From Sitta carolinensis (Eukaryota > Chordata > Aves > Passeriformes > Sittidae), in contig JAVUNC010000005.1 of assembly GCA_032173965.1 (NCBI GenBank), forward strand, positions 47,044,501 to 47,108,500: DNA of 64,000 nucleotides. The letters are read 5' to 3'. Positions 13,048 to 24,859 of this stretch are shown in pieces. The notes under the pieces were generated by a model. It ran no database searches and was not told the origin of the DNA. It saw only the letters and a program-made list of their open reading frames with translations. Position 1 is the stretch's first letter. The number at the start of each line of letters is the position of its first letter. The translations under genes and the position numbers were made by a program.

Positions 13048-16000
13048 GTGGGTGAAAAATACTTTCCTAGCTGCAGGGATAATTGAGCTGCAAGTGTTAT
13101 TTCATCCTGTGAATGGCAAAAAGGAATAAACATGTTTCTGCTTAGTGTATTTTTTTCCTTGGTATTTCAGTTAGATAGAAGTCTTGCTAAAAAAATTTTT
13201 AGGTGTTAAATAAAAGTTATTTTGCTTACAGTCTTAAAGATTTTTACCATTCCTTTACTATAAGCATTAGTGCTATCTGTGCTTAAATACCTCAGGATTG
13301 GGGACTAATTTGAGATGTTTAGTTCTTGATGATCTTTTTGAAAGCTTTTCTAGATGTATTTATTTTTTCTGTTTACTGATTATAATTACAGGCCTTTTAA
13401 TTCTACAGTTGATATTTAGTCATTGAAGTATTACAGCTTCTAATCTTTTGTTTAATTAACACTTTGTGTGCAAGAGTTTAAAAACCAAATGCAAATTGTT
13501 GTTTGCTTTAGGACTGTATGCCAAGAGCAGAGTAAATATAGTTGTGCTCTTGTGTACTTTGGCAATTTGGATGCACTTCATCATTTAAAAGAACACATTT
13601 CGTTTTATATAAATCTTGTGTAAATGTAGACCAGCCTAGTTATAGTTAGCATTGGATTAGTGAAGAATGATAGTACTTCACAGAAGTAATAAGTCTCTAC
13701 TTAAGACCATGTATTGTGCTGTCATTTTCTTTGAGAAAAAAAATCATATTTCTACTAGTGGAGGTAAAATTTTCATTCTGTCTAGTCTCTAAATGCATGT
13801 CCCTGTGCTACATTCTGAAGTCCAGCCACCAAGAAGTTTGATTGCTCTGGACAGCCTTGATAGTTATTTCTCCAGCTTGTGCATTCAAGTTCTACACAAA
13901 CATTCTTAATAGCTTAACTTGCTTTGCACTTGTATTGCACAAATGTAGAAAATAATTTTGGCATGTGGTAGTATTTTTTCCAGTGAGAAGGAAATCATAG
14001 AGTTAGCGTGGTTTGGGTTGGAAAGGCTCTTTAAGGTGATCTCAGTCCAACCCCCCTGCCATGGGCAGGGACACCTCCCACTAGGCCATGTTGCTTCAAA
14101 GCCCCATGTGATGTTATCACCAAAAAGGGAGTGTGTGAAGTGTACAGGTATTAGGGAAGCATGATGCAATTCAGATAGCTGACTGTCTGCTTCTCTTATC
14201 AGCAGAGGATATGTAGTGCACAGTGAATTGAGTATAAGCCAACAGTGTGTTCTCATTTCAATTTAAATATTCCCCCAAACTGACGCTGATGGAACCACAG
14301 CTGAAATGGGGTGTCCAGTTCTGCTCCCTCTTCTTCAAGCTCAGAAGAGTTGTGGTAGCACTGAGAGGCCCCCACTGATGGTGTCAGGATGGTGAGGGCC
14401 TGGAGTGCATGGCCTTTGAGAAGAGATCAACAGACCAGGGCATGTTCAGTGAAGAGCTAAGCAAGAGACAATGTAAGAGCAGCCTACAGCTACTTGGAGG
14501 GTTGTTACAAAAATGGCAGCAGAGCACAACTCTCTTCAGGAGTGCCAAATGATACATCAAGGGGCAGTGGCCATGAACTACACGTTCATGAAGTTCAAGT
14601 TCAGCTTGAGGAAGAAAGAAGTCACCATAGTGCTAGAGGGATGGTAGAAACTGTCCTCTTGAATGTTTTTGAGATTCTACAAGGCAAAACCACAGATCAT
14701 TTGAGTGAGTTGTTATTGACAGTCCAACAAGAAATTGGACTACACAGCCACCAGAGGTCCTTTTCGGCCAGGATTTTGACTTGACAAGCTGAGCAGCTCA
14801 GCTGAGAATAGCTGAGGCAATCAAGTTTTATCACTGTCATCTCTTCTGAGGGTTCTCAAAAAGATAAAAAGGGGGTTGCCTTGTGACTGTGCAAGCCTGT
14901 CAGGTAAGGTTAACCTCCCCAGTCCTATTTAATATTCTGTAACAGACACCCAGCAGATAGATTAAAATGGATATGTGGTATGTTTTAATGTAGCATGTCA
15001 CAGAATTGTAATATATTTCAGCTAATATTTTTCTTTCTGAAAGTTTCTGAAAATAACATTTTCCAGAGAGCTTTTTTCTTCCTAATTGCTTTAAGTAGAT
15101 GTTCACCTCACAATTGCCATAAAAGATCAATACCACAGCTGCACATACAACTGTAAGTCTGCTTCTCTAGGTAGGAGTACTACAGGGTCATAGCTCCATT
15201 GCAGCCGAATTCTTCCTCAGTTTCTTTGTTGGGGCTTGAGCCAGTATCTTAAAAATTTATGCAGTGGGATATTCTGAGATTCTTTCCCCTTAGTTGTCAG
15301 GTCTTAAAATACTTTCCTTCCATAAGAAGGAAGGTTAGTGAAGTACTTTGGTGCTGGGTTAGCTTCTGTGTGTCTCTTCATTGCAAAGCAGAATCTGATA
15401 GCAGATTAGTTCCTGTTTAGAATTTGTGTGAGAAGTCAGTGTTTTTTTTTATATAAGCTGTAGAAACATAGGAAACCCTAATAAAAGCTTGTGTTTCACC
15501 ATGCAGTAAGAACACATCACTAGGATTTTTGAGCAAGTTTCTCAGGAATGTATTCTAACTTCAAGGTTAAACAGAGAAAGAGGACACTTGTAACAGCTTT
15601 TGCATGATCATAAGCACCTATATATTACCTTTGGCCAAATATGTTTTGCTCTGCACTTTGTTTACAGCAAATGTGGAGCAGGTTTTATTTTTTCATAGAT
15701 TTACACAACCTCAGGATAGAAAATACTTTCAGCATTATGATATTTCCTGCAGGAATATTAGCTCAATACTAATTCAAACTGAAGAGCAATACTTACATAG
15801 TGTTGTTGGGAACACTCAGTTCCTGATTATTTTATTTACAGAATTGTCACCCACATTAAAAGTAAACCTAATTCTGTTACTTGTAAAAGTTATTTAAATA
15901 GATATTAATATCTACTAATATCTAATGACACTTTTTGATTTGTGCAAAAATTATAAATTAAAAGGGTGTGTAATTTTTGAGAACCCGTGTTAAGAGTATC

Positions 16001-19000
16001 TAGATACTTTTCTGTCTGCAAGTATCTTCCAGTTCTTGCACTTTGGACCATGCTGGCCTTTTATTAAAAGGATCATCAAATTATTTTGTATGAATAATGA
16101 CCAATCAATAGATTTAGTCTAAAGTGGGTCTGTAGTCTGAAAAAAAAATATGTAAATGTACTCTTAAATTAAAACAGATATGTTCTGCTTTTTTAATATT
16201 TTGTAGGAAAAATTATTAAATACATAATCAGTTTTTTTTATTTTGTAAGGTGTTTTACCTGGTTAACAAATCTATAGTTCTGTGGATAATTTTTTTCTTA
16301 TTCTTGAACATGTCTGGGGCATGCTTGCTGTTCCATAAGCCACCTATACCAGTTATGAACTAGAACACTGTTCAAAACTCCTTTGTGCTATAACTGCAGT
16401 GTTATAGACTGTTTCTGGCATGGAAATTAGTCCCTCTTCTGTTTTGTCTATTAGATTAGGAGTTTTGCTTACAACTTCCAGTAGTAACAATTTCTATTTT
16501 ATGCTCAATTCCATAAATCATATTTTTCTGTCTCCTCTAAGTCCACATTTGTTGTGAATATGATGCTGTGTTCATTTAGTATTGGAAACTGTTCCATAAT
16601 TACTTTTAACCTTAGTCTTGTGCTTACTATGTACCCAGTCTTCCTTGCTGTGTTTTGTTTTTTTTACTTAAATAGCCTTTGCTGGTTTTTTCCATTTATT
16701 TGATGAAGTCTAGTTAGTTATCTGTCATCATTTTCTGTGGGTGGTGTAATGCTGACCTAGTTTCCAGTCACTGGAATGTCAGCAGGGCTCTTCTTGATTT
16801 GTCAAGGGTAAAAAAACTTGCACTGTGTAAAATTAAAAACAAAAGCAAAACTGGAAAAGCCCTCACATTTGTCCAGACTGTCATCTTTCCTTGAACTACA
16901 TTTACAGCACTAGGGTGTAAAGGTTTTTGCTTGTTGATTTTAAGTGCATCTTCTAAGTCATGACTAAGAATGTACTCACATCACTGAAATTATTCAATAG
17001 TAGTTGAGATGTGTATCAGTCTGTAAATATTTGAAGTAAACAGATGTATACATCTCTGCAGGAATGTCTTTGGAGTCAAGCAGTTTGCTGAACACTGGGA
17101 AGTCTCTCATAATCATGGACAATAAAAGAAGCTTGAACCAATCACAGGGCCTGTTAGTTGATCAAAGAGCAGAAAGATCTCACCTTTTGTTTTCAGAATG
17201 AGCATTCCTTCAGTGTTACTTTTATAGACTTTTTGGGAAAAAAAAAACCCAGTTTATTTTCATCCAGTGGCTTCAGTGAAGTAGTTTGGCTGTTGAGTCT
17301 ACAGAAAGACAGTAAGAGCTGCAGTTCATACTGTGTTTTATTTTTGAGGTCTTGAATTTGGGGATATGGTCTGGAGATGATCATGCTAGTGCTGGGTTGA
17401 TGGTTGGACTAGATGGTCTTGAAGGTCTCTTCCAACCTTGATGATTCTGTGATTCTGTAATTGTGTCTCATAGAATCATACAGCAACTTGTGAAGAGTAC
17501 TGCTATGTCAAGCTGTTAGCAGCTAGTGTTAGACACAGCTCAGTGAGACTATCAAAATAGTCTCAAACTGCTAAAAAACCCAACATTTTGAGCTATGTTG
17601 GCATTAACCCTGTTCTTAATGCTTTGAAATCTAGTTGGTGTATTTAACTGAACATTTTAAATGTGGTACTCGCTGTATTGTTGTATTTTCTCAAGTGTAA
17701 ACCAGGTATTTACATATTTTAATCTTTATATTCTATGGTTTTTTACTAAATTAGTGGCTGATGCATGTACAGTATTTTAGGGAAGAATCCTTCTGACTGA
17801 CTGCCCTTAAAATCTACTCTTTTATCTTGTGTTTTTTAGTTCTTCAGGGGTGTCTCCTCTGTCCATTACTGGTTTTATGTCCAGATGAAAGCTTCTCGAT
17901 TCTTTATTCAACTTGTGCAAAGTTTTGATTAGATACAGACTTGCACTCTAATGAATATTTTATGTAGTCACAAATAAACTAAAGCAGGAAAAAGTATTGC
18001 TGTAGTAAACTACAGATACAGGCAAGATTTGTCAGTATCACAAGTCAGTAAGTCATGTTGAGGAAGGTGTCAATGTGATAAAAACAAATTTTCTTTTTAA
18101 AGTTTTCTGTAAATAATAAAGCGATTTCCCCTTTTTTCAGTAAATATCGTGAAAATTCAAAATAGCAAGAGGACTGACTAAGGTTGAACAAAGGACATAA
18201 AAATAAATAAATAAAAAGCAAATAAAAAGATGTAAACATGAAAGGTAGACAAGACTTAGGAAACTAAATTTGAGTACTGCAGTTTATGCCTTTAAAGGTT
18301 TTAGGATTTTTTTTTTTTTTTTAGTAGAAACTTTTAAAGACTTTAGCACAGTGTTCCATTGAATTCGGGTTTCCAAATTGCTTTGAAATATGCAGACTTC
18401 ATGATAATGGAATAAAACGCTGTGTGTAGTGTGTCTGAGTGGGAGAGATGGCAGTGATAAAAGTGAAGAGCATTGAATGAGTTTTCTGCAGATTTGTTTT
18501 TATAAGCAAAAAAGGTCAGAGAAATGTCATGCTTGGAAATATCCTCATCAGTCTGTAAATGGGAGAGGAAGGAATGGATTGTAAAACTCTGGTGTTGGAA
18601 ACTGTGATTCAGAAATGAAATTTCTTTGCTATTGTCTATAGCTTTTGTTTATTTTAAAGCAGATGGCAAGAAGCAGAAGCCAAACCAGAGCCAGGCACCT
18701 GTGCCGGGACTGAGCGTGCCCACCCAGCCCTTGACTCGACCCCTGCAGCCTTTGCCACCTCTGCAGCCAAGCCCTGTGCAGCAGCCAGGGGTGCCAACAA
18801 GTGGCCCTTCCCAGACTGCCATCCATGTATTACCCACAGGTAACTTCATTTGACATCACTGTGTCAGTGCAGTGGCTGTGTTTTTCTTGAATTAGACTGA
18901 TGTGTGTTCTACACTGTGCTAATCTTTTAAAGTGTTTGAGTCACTTCATAATCTTTCATTCCAATCAGTTTCCCGTAACATTTTTTTATTTAACTGATAA

Positions 19001-22000
19001 AAGGGAAAGATAGTACTGTTGATTTGGAAAAAATTCAAGGTCAGTTTAATTCCATGGAGAGGAAGAAATCCTGCTAAGGGTGGTCATGGAAATTATTAAA
19101 TATGCTATTGCTGGTAAAAATAAGGAGACAAAAACCTTTACTTTCTTTAAGTAATGGGGGAAAAAACATTATCAGCATCACTCCTATGTCTGTCCCTGTG
19201 CACTTAGCAGTTAATTCTTTTGGCAGAGGGAATACTAAGGTTGACATTGAAGTTTTAGCCCTATAAATAACCCTATAAATATTTTTAGCCCTATAAATAT
19301 TACTTCATAATGTGATTATGTTTCCCCCTTTCTAAAGAAATATAGATCCTCTTTTTTTCTTTCTCTGTATATGATTGCTGAAGATTAGTTGGCACTGGAA
19401 TTATCTTATGACTGCTGTGTTCTGCAGACTCTTTGGTGGATTTTATATTTTTCCACTGCCCTTATACTCAGGACCTTTGGGAGTGGGGGAGATATTATAT
19501 TTTTATTTCTGTTAAAGTCAATATATATACAGCTTTCTAATATTTCTGGTGAAAATACTGTTTAGACTGTTTTCACTTTTCTTGCAGTATCCAAAGCACT
19601 GAGGCACAGTTTTTATTTTGCATGGCTCAGATGAGTCAGTTTTCCAAAGGAGATGTGTACTCTGGAATAGGCATGTGGCTTTGAGTCATGGAATTCAGGT
19701 TTAGGGTGTGCTCTGGTTTTTTTTTCAGCTTCGACAACAGTGAATGTAACTCACCGGCCCATGGCTCCAGCTGTTCCCAAGCTTCCTATCCCAAGAACCC
19801 CTTCTAACCATCAGGTGGTCTATACCACTATTCCTGCACCACCAGCTCAGAATCCAGTAAGAGGAGCTGTCATGACCAGCCCAGGCTTAAGGCCAGTCAC
19901 CCCACAGGCTGGAGGTAGGGGATGATTCTTTCCATGCACTTCTTACCATGACACAGCTTGGGGTGTTCTGCCTGATGGATGTGTCATTTAGGGGTTTGAT
20001 TTGGGTTTGTTGTTTGGTCTTTTTGCAATACTGGTCCTAGTCAGAGAGGTTAGGGGTTTTTTTCCCAGCTTACAGACTTGAGAAAATTCTTTGGCTACTG
20101 AGAAATTCTATTTGCAGCTATGTCAATGAGGAAAAATTGGATTTAAGTCATCCCAGGCACTAGCAATGCCAGTTAAGCATCTGTGGTTGATATGCCCCAT
20201 ACTTTACAAGGCAGTGGAGGGTCATGAGATAAGCACCACCATTCTGAGAAAAATAGAGACCATTTTGTTTTTATGGCAGAGGTTTTAAACCATACTTATG
20301 TAGAAAATCATGATTCATTTCCTGTCTAAAAGTTACATTTCTATCAAGCATCCTAATGTAATTCCTTAACGATCTCTGATGTCCTGTGCTCAGCAAATTT
20401 CCTTCCTTTCTCAAAGCCTGAAGAGATGAAATTTCTCACTGGATGTGTCAGAAATTGATACATGCTTGAGTTTTCTTGAGTAGAGGTGTCGGCAAGTTCC
20501 CCTTGACTTTGCAAATGCATAACTGATACCTTCTCCTAGCAATAAACTCATTTTCTGAAATGAGTAATAGAGTCAACAGTAAAGATCTCAAACAATACTT
20601 TGTTAAAAAGTGGTGGATTTTAACTGTCTTTTTTTTACTCCCCACAATTTCTACACTGTGGTTATTTTAACACCTTTATGTTTAACGTAACTTCCCCTGT
20701 TTTATGAGTATGCACCTACTTTTGTGACATCCTGGTTGTGATGCTGCTGCTGCTGTATATTGGCTTATATTCTCATTGCAATAGCCTTCAGTGCCAGTAG
20801 CAGATGCTTCTTGAGTAAGATTGCTGCACGTTGTCTTTGAAAAATTGGCTGTGAGAACCCATCCAAAATGTTTTTCAAATTCCAGTTTTGTACTTCTGAG
20901 TCAAGTAGTACCCCTACCTAGAACTGATGCTGTGTTTGTATCTTATGAAGGCATTTCTCACCATCTTCTCAGGTTGTAATTTCCTGAGACAGAACTACAG
21001 TCATAGTAAACCAGCATATCTTACCCAGTCCTCACAGAGGAGAAATAGCCAGCTCATGTGACTGTTTATCTCACAGGAGTTCACACAGCTTCATCAGCTT
21101 CTTAGATTCCAGTGAGAAAGATATAAAGCATCTATCCAGTGTTTAGTACTTTATAATTAAAGCATTAAGATTTAGCACTCTGAGTTCCCTGCCTTGGATT
21201 TGCAGATTACACAGACTTCTGACACTATTCCCTAAGGGTTGTAGTTTGATTAGTGTTTATGGCAATTTCTTCTCTTGATAAAGCTGTGGTTACCTGATAA
21301 TGGGTTGCTCTGTGAGCATGTCTTCTGGAGTATTAGAATGCTTCAATCTCATGCAAGTGTGGAATTAGGGCATTATAGAGACTGCCCCAAATATTGTATT
21401 TCTTGACAGAAAACAACAGCCTGGGCAATCCATAACAATGAGCGAAAGCTTAGAGTTCACAGAACATATATGTTCCAACAGTGAATAGATAAAGTATTAC
21501 TTAAGAGAATTAGATGTGGTATAAAATGAATGAAAACTTGGTAGCTTGCAAAAATTTTGGGTATTATTTATAAGGCTATAAAACTGTCCAGTTTATTCCT
21601 GCCAGGCAGGTCGGTTTGCTGTGGGAATGACTGAAAGGGTGATGCCTGTGAGTAGTGTCCATCACGGAGTCTGTTCTGTGAGGGAGGATAAGCTTCTTGG
21701 ACAGTGACTTAGCTTTTTTTTGCTTTCAGTGCCATCCACAGACAGCACATCCTTCTGAGCAGATAACATTGTGCTGCAGCAGCATTTCTCTTTTCGTTTC
21801 TGAATCCCAAAATTATGTAATTGTTCTTTTCATGCTTAAGCTCCCGTATCTCCCAAACTTCTCCTCGCCCATTTCTTTCACGCTACAAAGTGCTAAAACA
21901 ACTTTCTGTCCCCTCTGCAAACACAAGCACTTGCTCTCTCTCACTTTTACAGCTTCAGGGGATGGGAGGTGATTTTGTTGTCAAGCAGTGCTTTATCAAT

Positions 22001-24025
22001 CTGCTGGCAGCTGGAGGAGTCTGTCTGAAATTTGGCTTCATTCAGCTGAACCAAGGAGTTGTTCTTCCAGTGTTCTGTTTAGCTGCCTGTAAGTACTGAA
22101 TACTCACAGTGTTCGTTGTGCTCCTTGCAGGTGTGACCATGCGAATGCCTCAGACAACCTACGTGGTGAACAACGGGCTGACTCTGGGCTCTGGAGCGCC
22201 TCAGCTCACGGTGCACCATCGACCTCCACAAGTGCACACTGTGAGTGCATCTTTCCAATCACCTCAGGCAATGAACAGCCTTGTCTCTGCACTGGGACTC
22301 TCAGGCTGCTCTTAGTGTGAGCTGCAGAACATTGAAATGCCTTGTTGACACTCCTCAGCCAGTTCTCATGCATGGCACCACCCAGTCACCTACAGCAACT
22401 CCTGCCCAGTGCAGAGAATGGTAAAAGCTGTGCAAGCTGTTAGCTCACCTTGGCCTTCTCCAAATTACCAGGGGAACATACTGAAAATTTGTGCAGGTGA
22501 CTCATGGAGTCAAGACTGAAGAACTGCCAGTAAAATGTTTAGGTTTGTCTATGAATTGGGTGACCAGTTTTCAGTACAGCTGTTTGCAAAACTGAGGTAG
22601 GAGAACAAGGTACAGACCAAATCTCCAAGGTTGCCAACTCCCAAACTCCAGAGGTTTCTGGTCAATGTTGAGGGTGATTACTTCTGCATCACCTAAAACA
22701 CCTTTTGGTAAGAATTTGAGAATTTTCTCTGACTCATTTAATTTCACTTCAGATACATTGCCTGTACACTCACTGTTGGGCAGTCACATTATTTATGGTG
22801 TCCTGAAATGGTAAATGTATTGCCAAGAAGGCAGCTTACCATCCTTTCAGTCTAGACACCATCAAATTAATGCACTCTCTAGTGATAAATAATGATAATA
22901 AATGAAGCAACTATCACACAGAACGTTTAAGATGCCAAAAACTACCCCAGATTCCAACCTGAAAGATTTCAGGCTTGAAGCACTGTAAGCACATTCCTAA
23001 ATTCATCTTAACTAATATAAATGAGAGACCTTGGACTATTTTTGCAGTATCAAAAAGAAACATCACTGGAAGGACCTATTTGTACCCTCATTTCAAAATT
23101 TTCTGGAAAGTGAGGCTGAGCTTTTGTGATCAATTTAAGGTGATAGAATCTATGTGGCACCATTACCTCTTCTTCCTTTTGTGACTGAATACCTGTCTGT
23201 AGAAAAGGTGATGAGTTGTCAGCTTAGTGCCCTGCCTGGGGTATCGGGTAATGTGGGAACAGCAGCTCAAACGTAGATTGGCTCAAACTCATTGTGAACC
23301 TGCTTGCTCAGTCCTGGTAAAGGGCACAGTGTTGAGTTCATCCCCTCCTGGCTGGGAAGCAAAGAAGGTAGAGGGAAATTACTGTGGCAATGATCATTTG
23401 CACTAGGGATTTATATGAGAATAACTTAAGAATTTAAGGCATCCTTGGTCCCACCCCTTCTCATCGTTTGCTGCTGCTGCACTGAGAGTTGTGATGGCTG
23501 CCTGACTGCAGGCTCATCTGCTCCCAGTTACCTGGGGAATGATGAATTGAAGCTTCCTTCCAGTGCTATAGATTCTGACCTTTCCCTAATTGCTCTTACA
23601 CTGCTTAGGAGCCACCGCGCCCCGTGCATCCTGCCCCACTTCCAGAGGCACCGCAGCCCCCACGTCTGCCCCCCGAAGCTGTCAACACTTCTCCTCCTCA
23701 AAAGCCACAGCTGAAGCTGGCCCGGGTACAGAGCCAGAATGGGATTGTGCTGTCATGGAGCGTGATGGAGGTGGACCGGAGCTGTGCCACTGTGGACAGT
23801 TACCACCTGTATGCCTACCACGAGGACCCCAGTGCCACCATGCCCTCGCAGTGGAAGAAGATCGGGGAGGTGAAGGCGCTGCCGCTGCCCATGGCGTGCA
23901 CTCTGACACAGTTCGTGTCTGGCAGCAAATACTACTTTGCAGTCCGGGCTAAGGATGTCTATGGACGCTTTGGACCCTTCTGTGACCCTCAGTCCACAGA
24001 CGTGATCTCTTCCCAGAGCAGTTAA
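12969..24025 (+). CDS. ATF7IP: ATF7IP (MCAF1), 3' part of the coding region, five exons joined
   Basis: Activating transcription factor 7-interacting protein is a nuclear scaffold. It stabilises the H3K9 methyltransferase SETDB1 and links it to MBD1 and SUMOylated chromatin factors for heterochromatin silencing (established for the family). Seen here are exons 12969-13047, 18660-18839, 19729-19914, 22131-22240 and 23609-24025, all with GT-AG borders. Phases run 1, 1, 1, 0, and the joined frame is open for about 322 residues to TAA at 24023-24025. Order along the protein: an acidic SUMO-interacting motif ([11 protein letters not shown]), a Pro/Gln-rich linker, a conserved segment with NHQVVYTT and [12 protein letters not shown], then a C-terminal fibronectin type III domain. 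The N-terminal part, including the SETDB1-binding region, is upstream of the window. The Pro-rich linker and the FNIII domain match my memory of human ATF7IP closely, so ATF7IP2 is less likely. Confidence 0.95.
13993..14110 (-). mobile_element. CR1 LINE fragment, minus orientation
   Basis: The segment TCATAGAGTTAGCGTGGTTT, then GGTTGGAAAGG, CAACCCCCCTGCCATGGGC and ACTAGGCCATGTTGC, matches the reverse complement of the avian CR1 3' region. The 3' end is at the left. It is truncated; no CR1 coding frame remains. Confidence 0.8.
14305..14775 (+). mobile_element. Old degenerate CR1 LINE copy, plus orientation
   Basis: Starting near GTGTCCAGTTCTGCTCCCTC, the order of landmarks follows the CR1 3' body: AGCAGCCTACAGCTACTTGG, AATGATACATCAAGGGGCAG, GGCCATGAACT, then a ttgacagtccaac...ccagaggtcc-like tail. 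It is diverged, with indels. The 96-codon frame at 14494-14784 lies inside it and is not a gene. Confidence 0.55.
17355..17460 (+). mobile_element. CR1 LINE 3' end, plus orientation
   Basis: GCTGGGTTGATGGTTGGACT, AGATGGTCTTGAAGGTCTC and TTCCAACCTTGATGATTCTG, followed by the short ATTCTGTG repeats that end CR1 elements. It is 5' truncated, as is usual for CR1. Confidence 0.85.
18660..18839 (+). CDS. ATF7IP: ATF7IP exon, Pro/Gln-rich linker, tandem acceptor
   Basis: The exon encodes a low-complexity Pro/Gln/Ser linker beginning [11 protein letters not shown] and ending TAIHVLPT, with one spare base before the GTAACT donor. The 5' end is ambiguous: AAGCAG at 18657-18662 is a NAGNAG acceptor. 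Use of the first AG puts the start at 18660 and adds one alanine; use of the second puts it at 18663. Both keep the frame. The linker is probably disordered. Confidence 0.9.
18840..19728 (+). other. ATF7IP: ATF7IP intron, 0.9 kb
   Basis: GTAACT donor to TTTTTTTCAG acceptor. It contains a short local repeat of TAGCCCTATAAATA-like units at 19256-19305. Nothing else is seen. Confidence 0.85.
19729..19914 (+). CDS. ATF7IP: ATF7IP exon, conserved Pro-rich linker
   Basis: The acceptor is a long T tract ending TTTTTCAG and the donor is GTAGGG. The exon encodes [10 protein letters not shown], then a Pro-rich stretch with the conserved [15 protein letters not shown], ending TPQAG plus one base. This segment precedes the FNIII domain in ATF7IP family proteins. 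No separate domain is visible. Confidence 0.93.
19915..22130 (+). other. ATF7IP: ATF7IP intron, 2.2 kb
   Basis: GTAGGG donor to TCCTTGCAG acceptor. It is unique-looking sequence. The 91- and 92-codon frames near 21700-22100 show no family resemblance. Confidence 0.85.
22131..22240 (+). CDS. ATF7IP: ATF7IP exon, [10 protein letters not shown] segment
   Basis: The acceptor is CTCCTTGCAG and the donor GTGAGT. It encodes [19 protein letters not shown] and then [12 protein letters not shown], ending in phase 0. If the donor were skipped, the frame would continue 25 codons to a stop at 22313-22315, giving a protein without the FNIII domain. Normal splicing to 23609 is the likely product. Confidence 0.93.
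22241..23608 (+). other. ATF7IP: ATF7IP intron, 1.4 kb
   Basis: GTGAGT donor to CTGCTTAG acceptor. No repeat or exon is recognised. Confidence 0.85.
23609..24025 (+). CDS. ATF7IP: ATF7IP terminal coding exon, fibronectin type III domain
   Basis: The acceptor is CTGCTTAG. The exon encodes 138 residues and TAA. A Pro-rich start ([17 protein letters not shown]) leads into an FNIII domain of about 100 residues beginning near [19 protein letters not shown]. Typical FNIII landmarks are the first-sheet Trp (LSWSV), the YHLYAYH strand and the YYFAVRAKD strand near the end. The tail is [13 protein letters not shown]. In mammals this domain (MCAF domain 2) binds the MBD1 repression domain and other partners. 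It is GC-rich compared with the surrounding introns. Confidence 0.97.
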   Translation, partial: EPPRPVHPAPLPEAPQPPRLPPEAVNTSPPQKPQLKLARVQSQNGIVLSWSVMEVDRSCATVDSYHLYAYHEDPSATMPSQWKKIGEVKALPLPMACTLTQFVSGSKYYFAVRAKDVYGRFGPFCDPQSTDVISSQSS

Positions 24026-24853
24026 ACTAGAGATCTTTGGACCCTTTAAACCTGTTCTGCTATCAAGAATTACCCCAGTTTTGGGAGGAGTTGATCCAAT
24101 GCATGTAATTCACCTTTAAATCCACTCTGCAGGATTATTTTAGACAGTTGTGCGATACACTACATGCACTCAGAACCAAAAGAAAAATAAAGCCTGACCT
24201 GCAGCAAGAGAGCCTGTTTTTCCTAAACAGTTCATGTCATTGGCCATCTGAAAATTTTGTTTTTCCTTCCATGACAAATGTTCTACCTAGATACCTACTA
24301 TCCTTTATCCAAGAGCATCCTGAATGCCTGGGATTCTGCTTCAGAGTGGAAACAAAATAGTAAATTGCAGTTTGTCTGAAGTAGAACATTCACATCTGTA
24401 ATTTCTATTGAGACACCAACACAAAGGCAAGAACGATCTGCCCCTTGCCCCTCAGCATTCTGTGAGCAGGCTCTGACATGAAGGGTGATTCAGGGTCTCA
24501 CTTTTTGTATTGGAGGCTTGAGTGGCCTGGTCTTACCTTACAAACTGTAACAAGCTCTCTGAGGGGAGGGAAGGGAGCTTGAGTCTGGCCAGGAAAACCC
24601 ATGTAAATTTGGAGGTGGTGGAAAAAAAATAATAAATCACCCCACAACCTCCTACCTTTTCTAAGTAAGAATGCTCCTCTATTTTCACCATCCTGCCCCT
24701 ACTCAGCTTGGGATCATTCCCAGATCACATATGAAATTGGATTGTAAAGACTGCATTCACACTTCTCTAGTTCAGACAACTTCTCTGCCCCTCCCCTCAT
24801 ACATCCAGCCCTATTTTTTAAATTTATTTTGTGCCTTAAAGAATAATTTCAGA

Positions 24854-24859
24854 AATAAA
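24854..24859 (+). promoter_or_regulatory. ATF7IP: Proximal polyadenylation signal of ATF7IP
   Basis: AATAAA is followed 15-30 bases downstream by a TTGTGGTGTTCTTTT stretch, a typical GU/U-rich downstream element. It would give a short 3' UTR. Confidence 0.5.

Larger units (their letters stand above)
13048..18659 (+). other. ATF7IP: ATF7IP intron of 5.6 kb with CR1 remnants
   Basis: The intron runs from a GTGGGT donor to a NAGNAG acceptor. It contains three CR1-like fragments, at 13993-14110, 14305-14775 and 17355-17460, and otherwise AT-rich unique sequence with no coding potential that I can support. Confidence 0.8.

Noticed and set aside
14494..14784. 96-codon + strand frame
   Set aside because: Explained by an old CR1 copy.
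23590..23952. Alternative-frame and antisense frames over the FNIII exon
   Set aside because: Shadows of the GC-rich ATF7IP terminal exon; the FNIII frame is the coding one.
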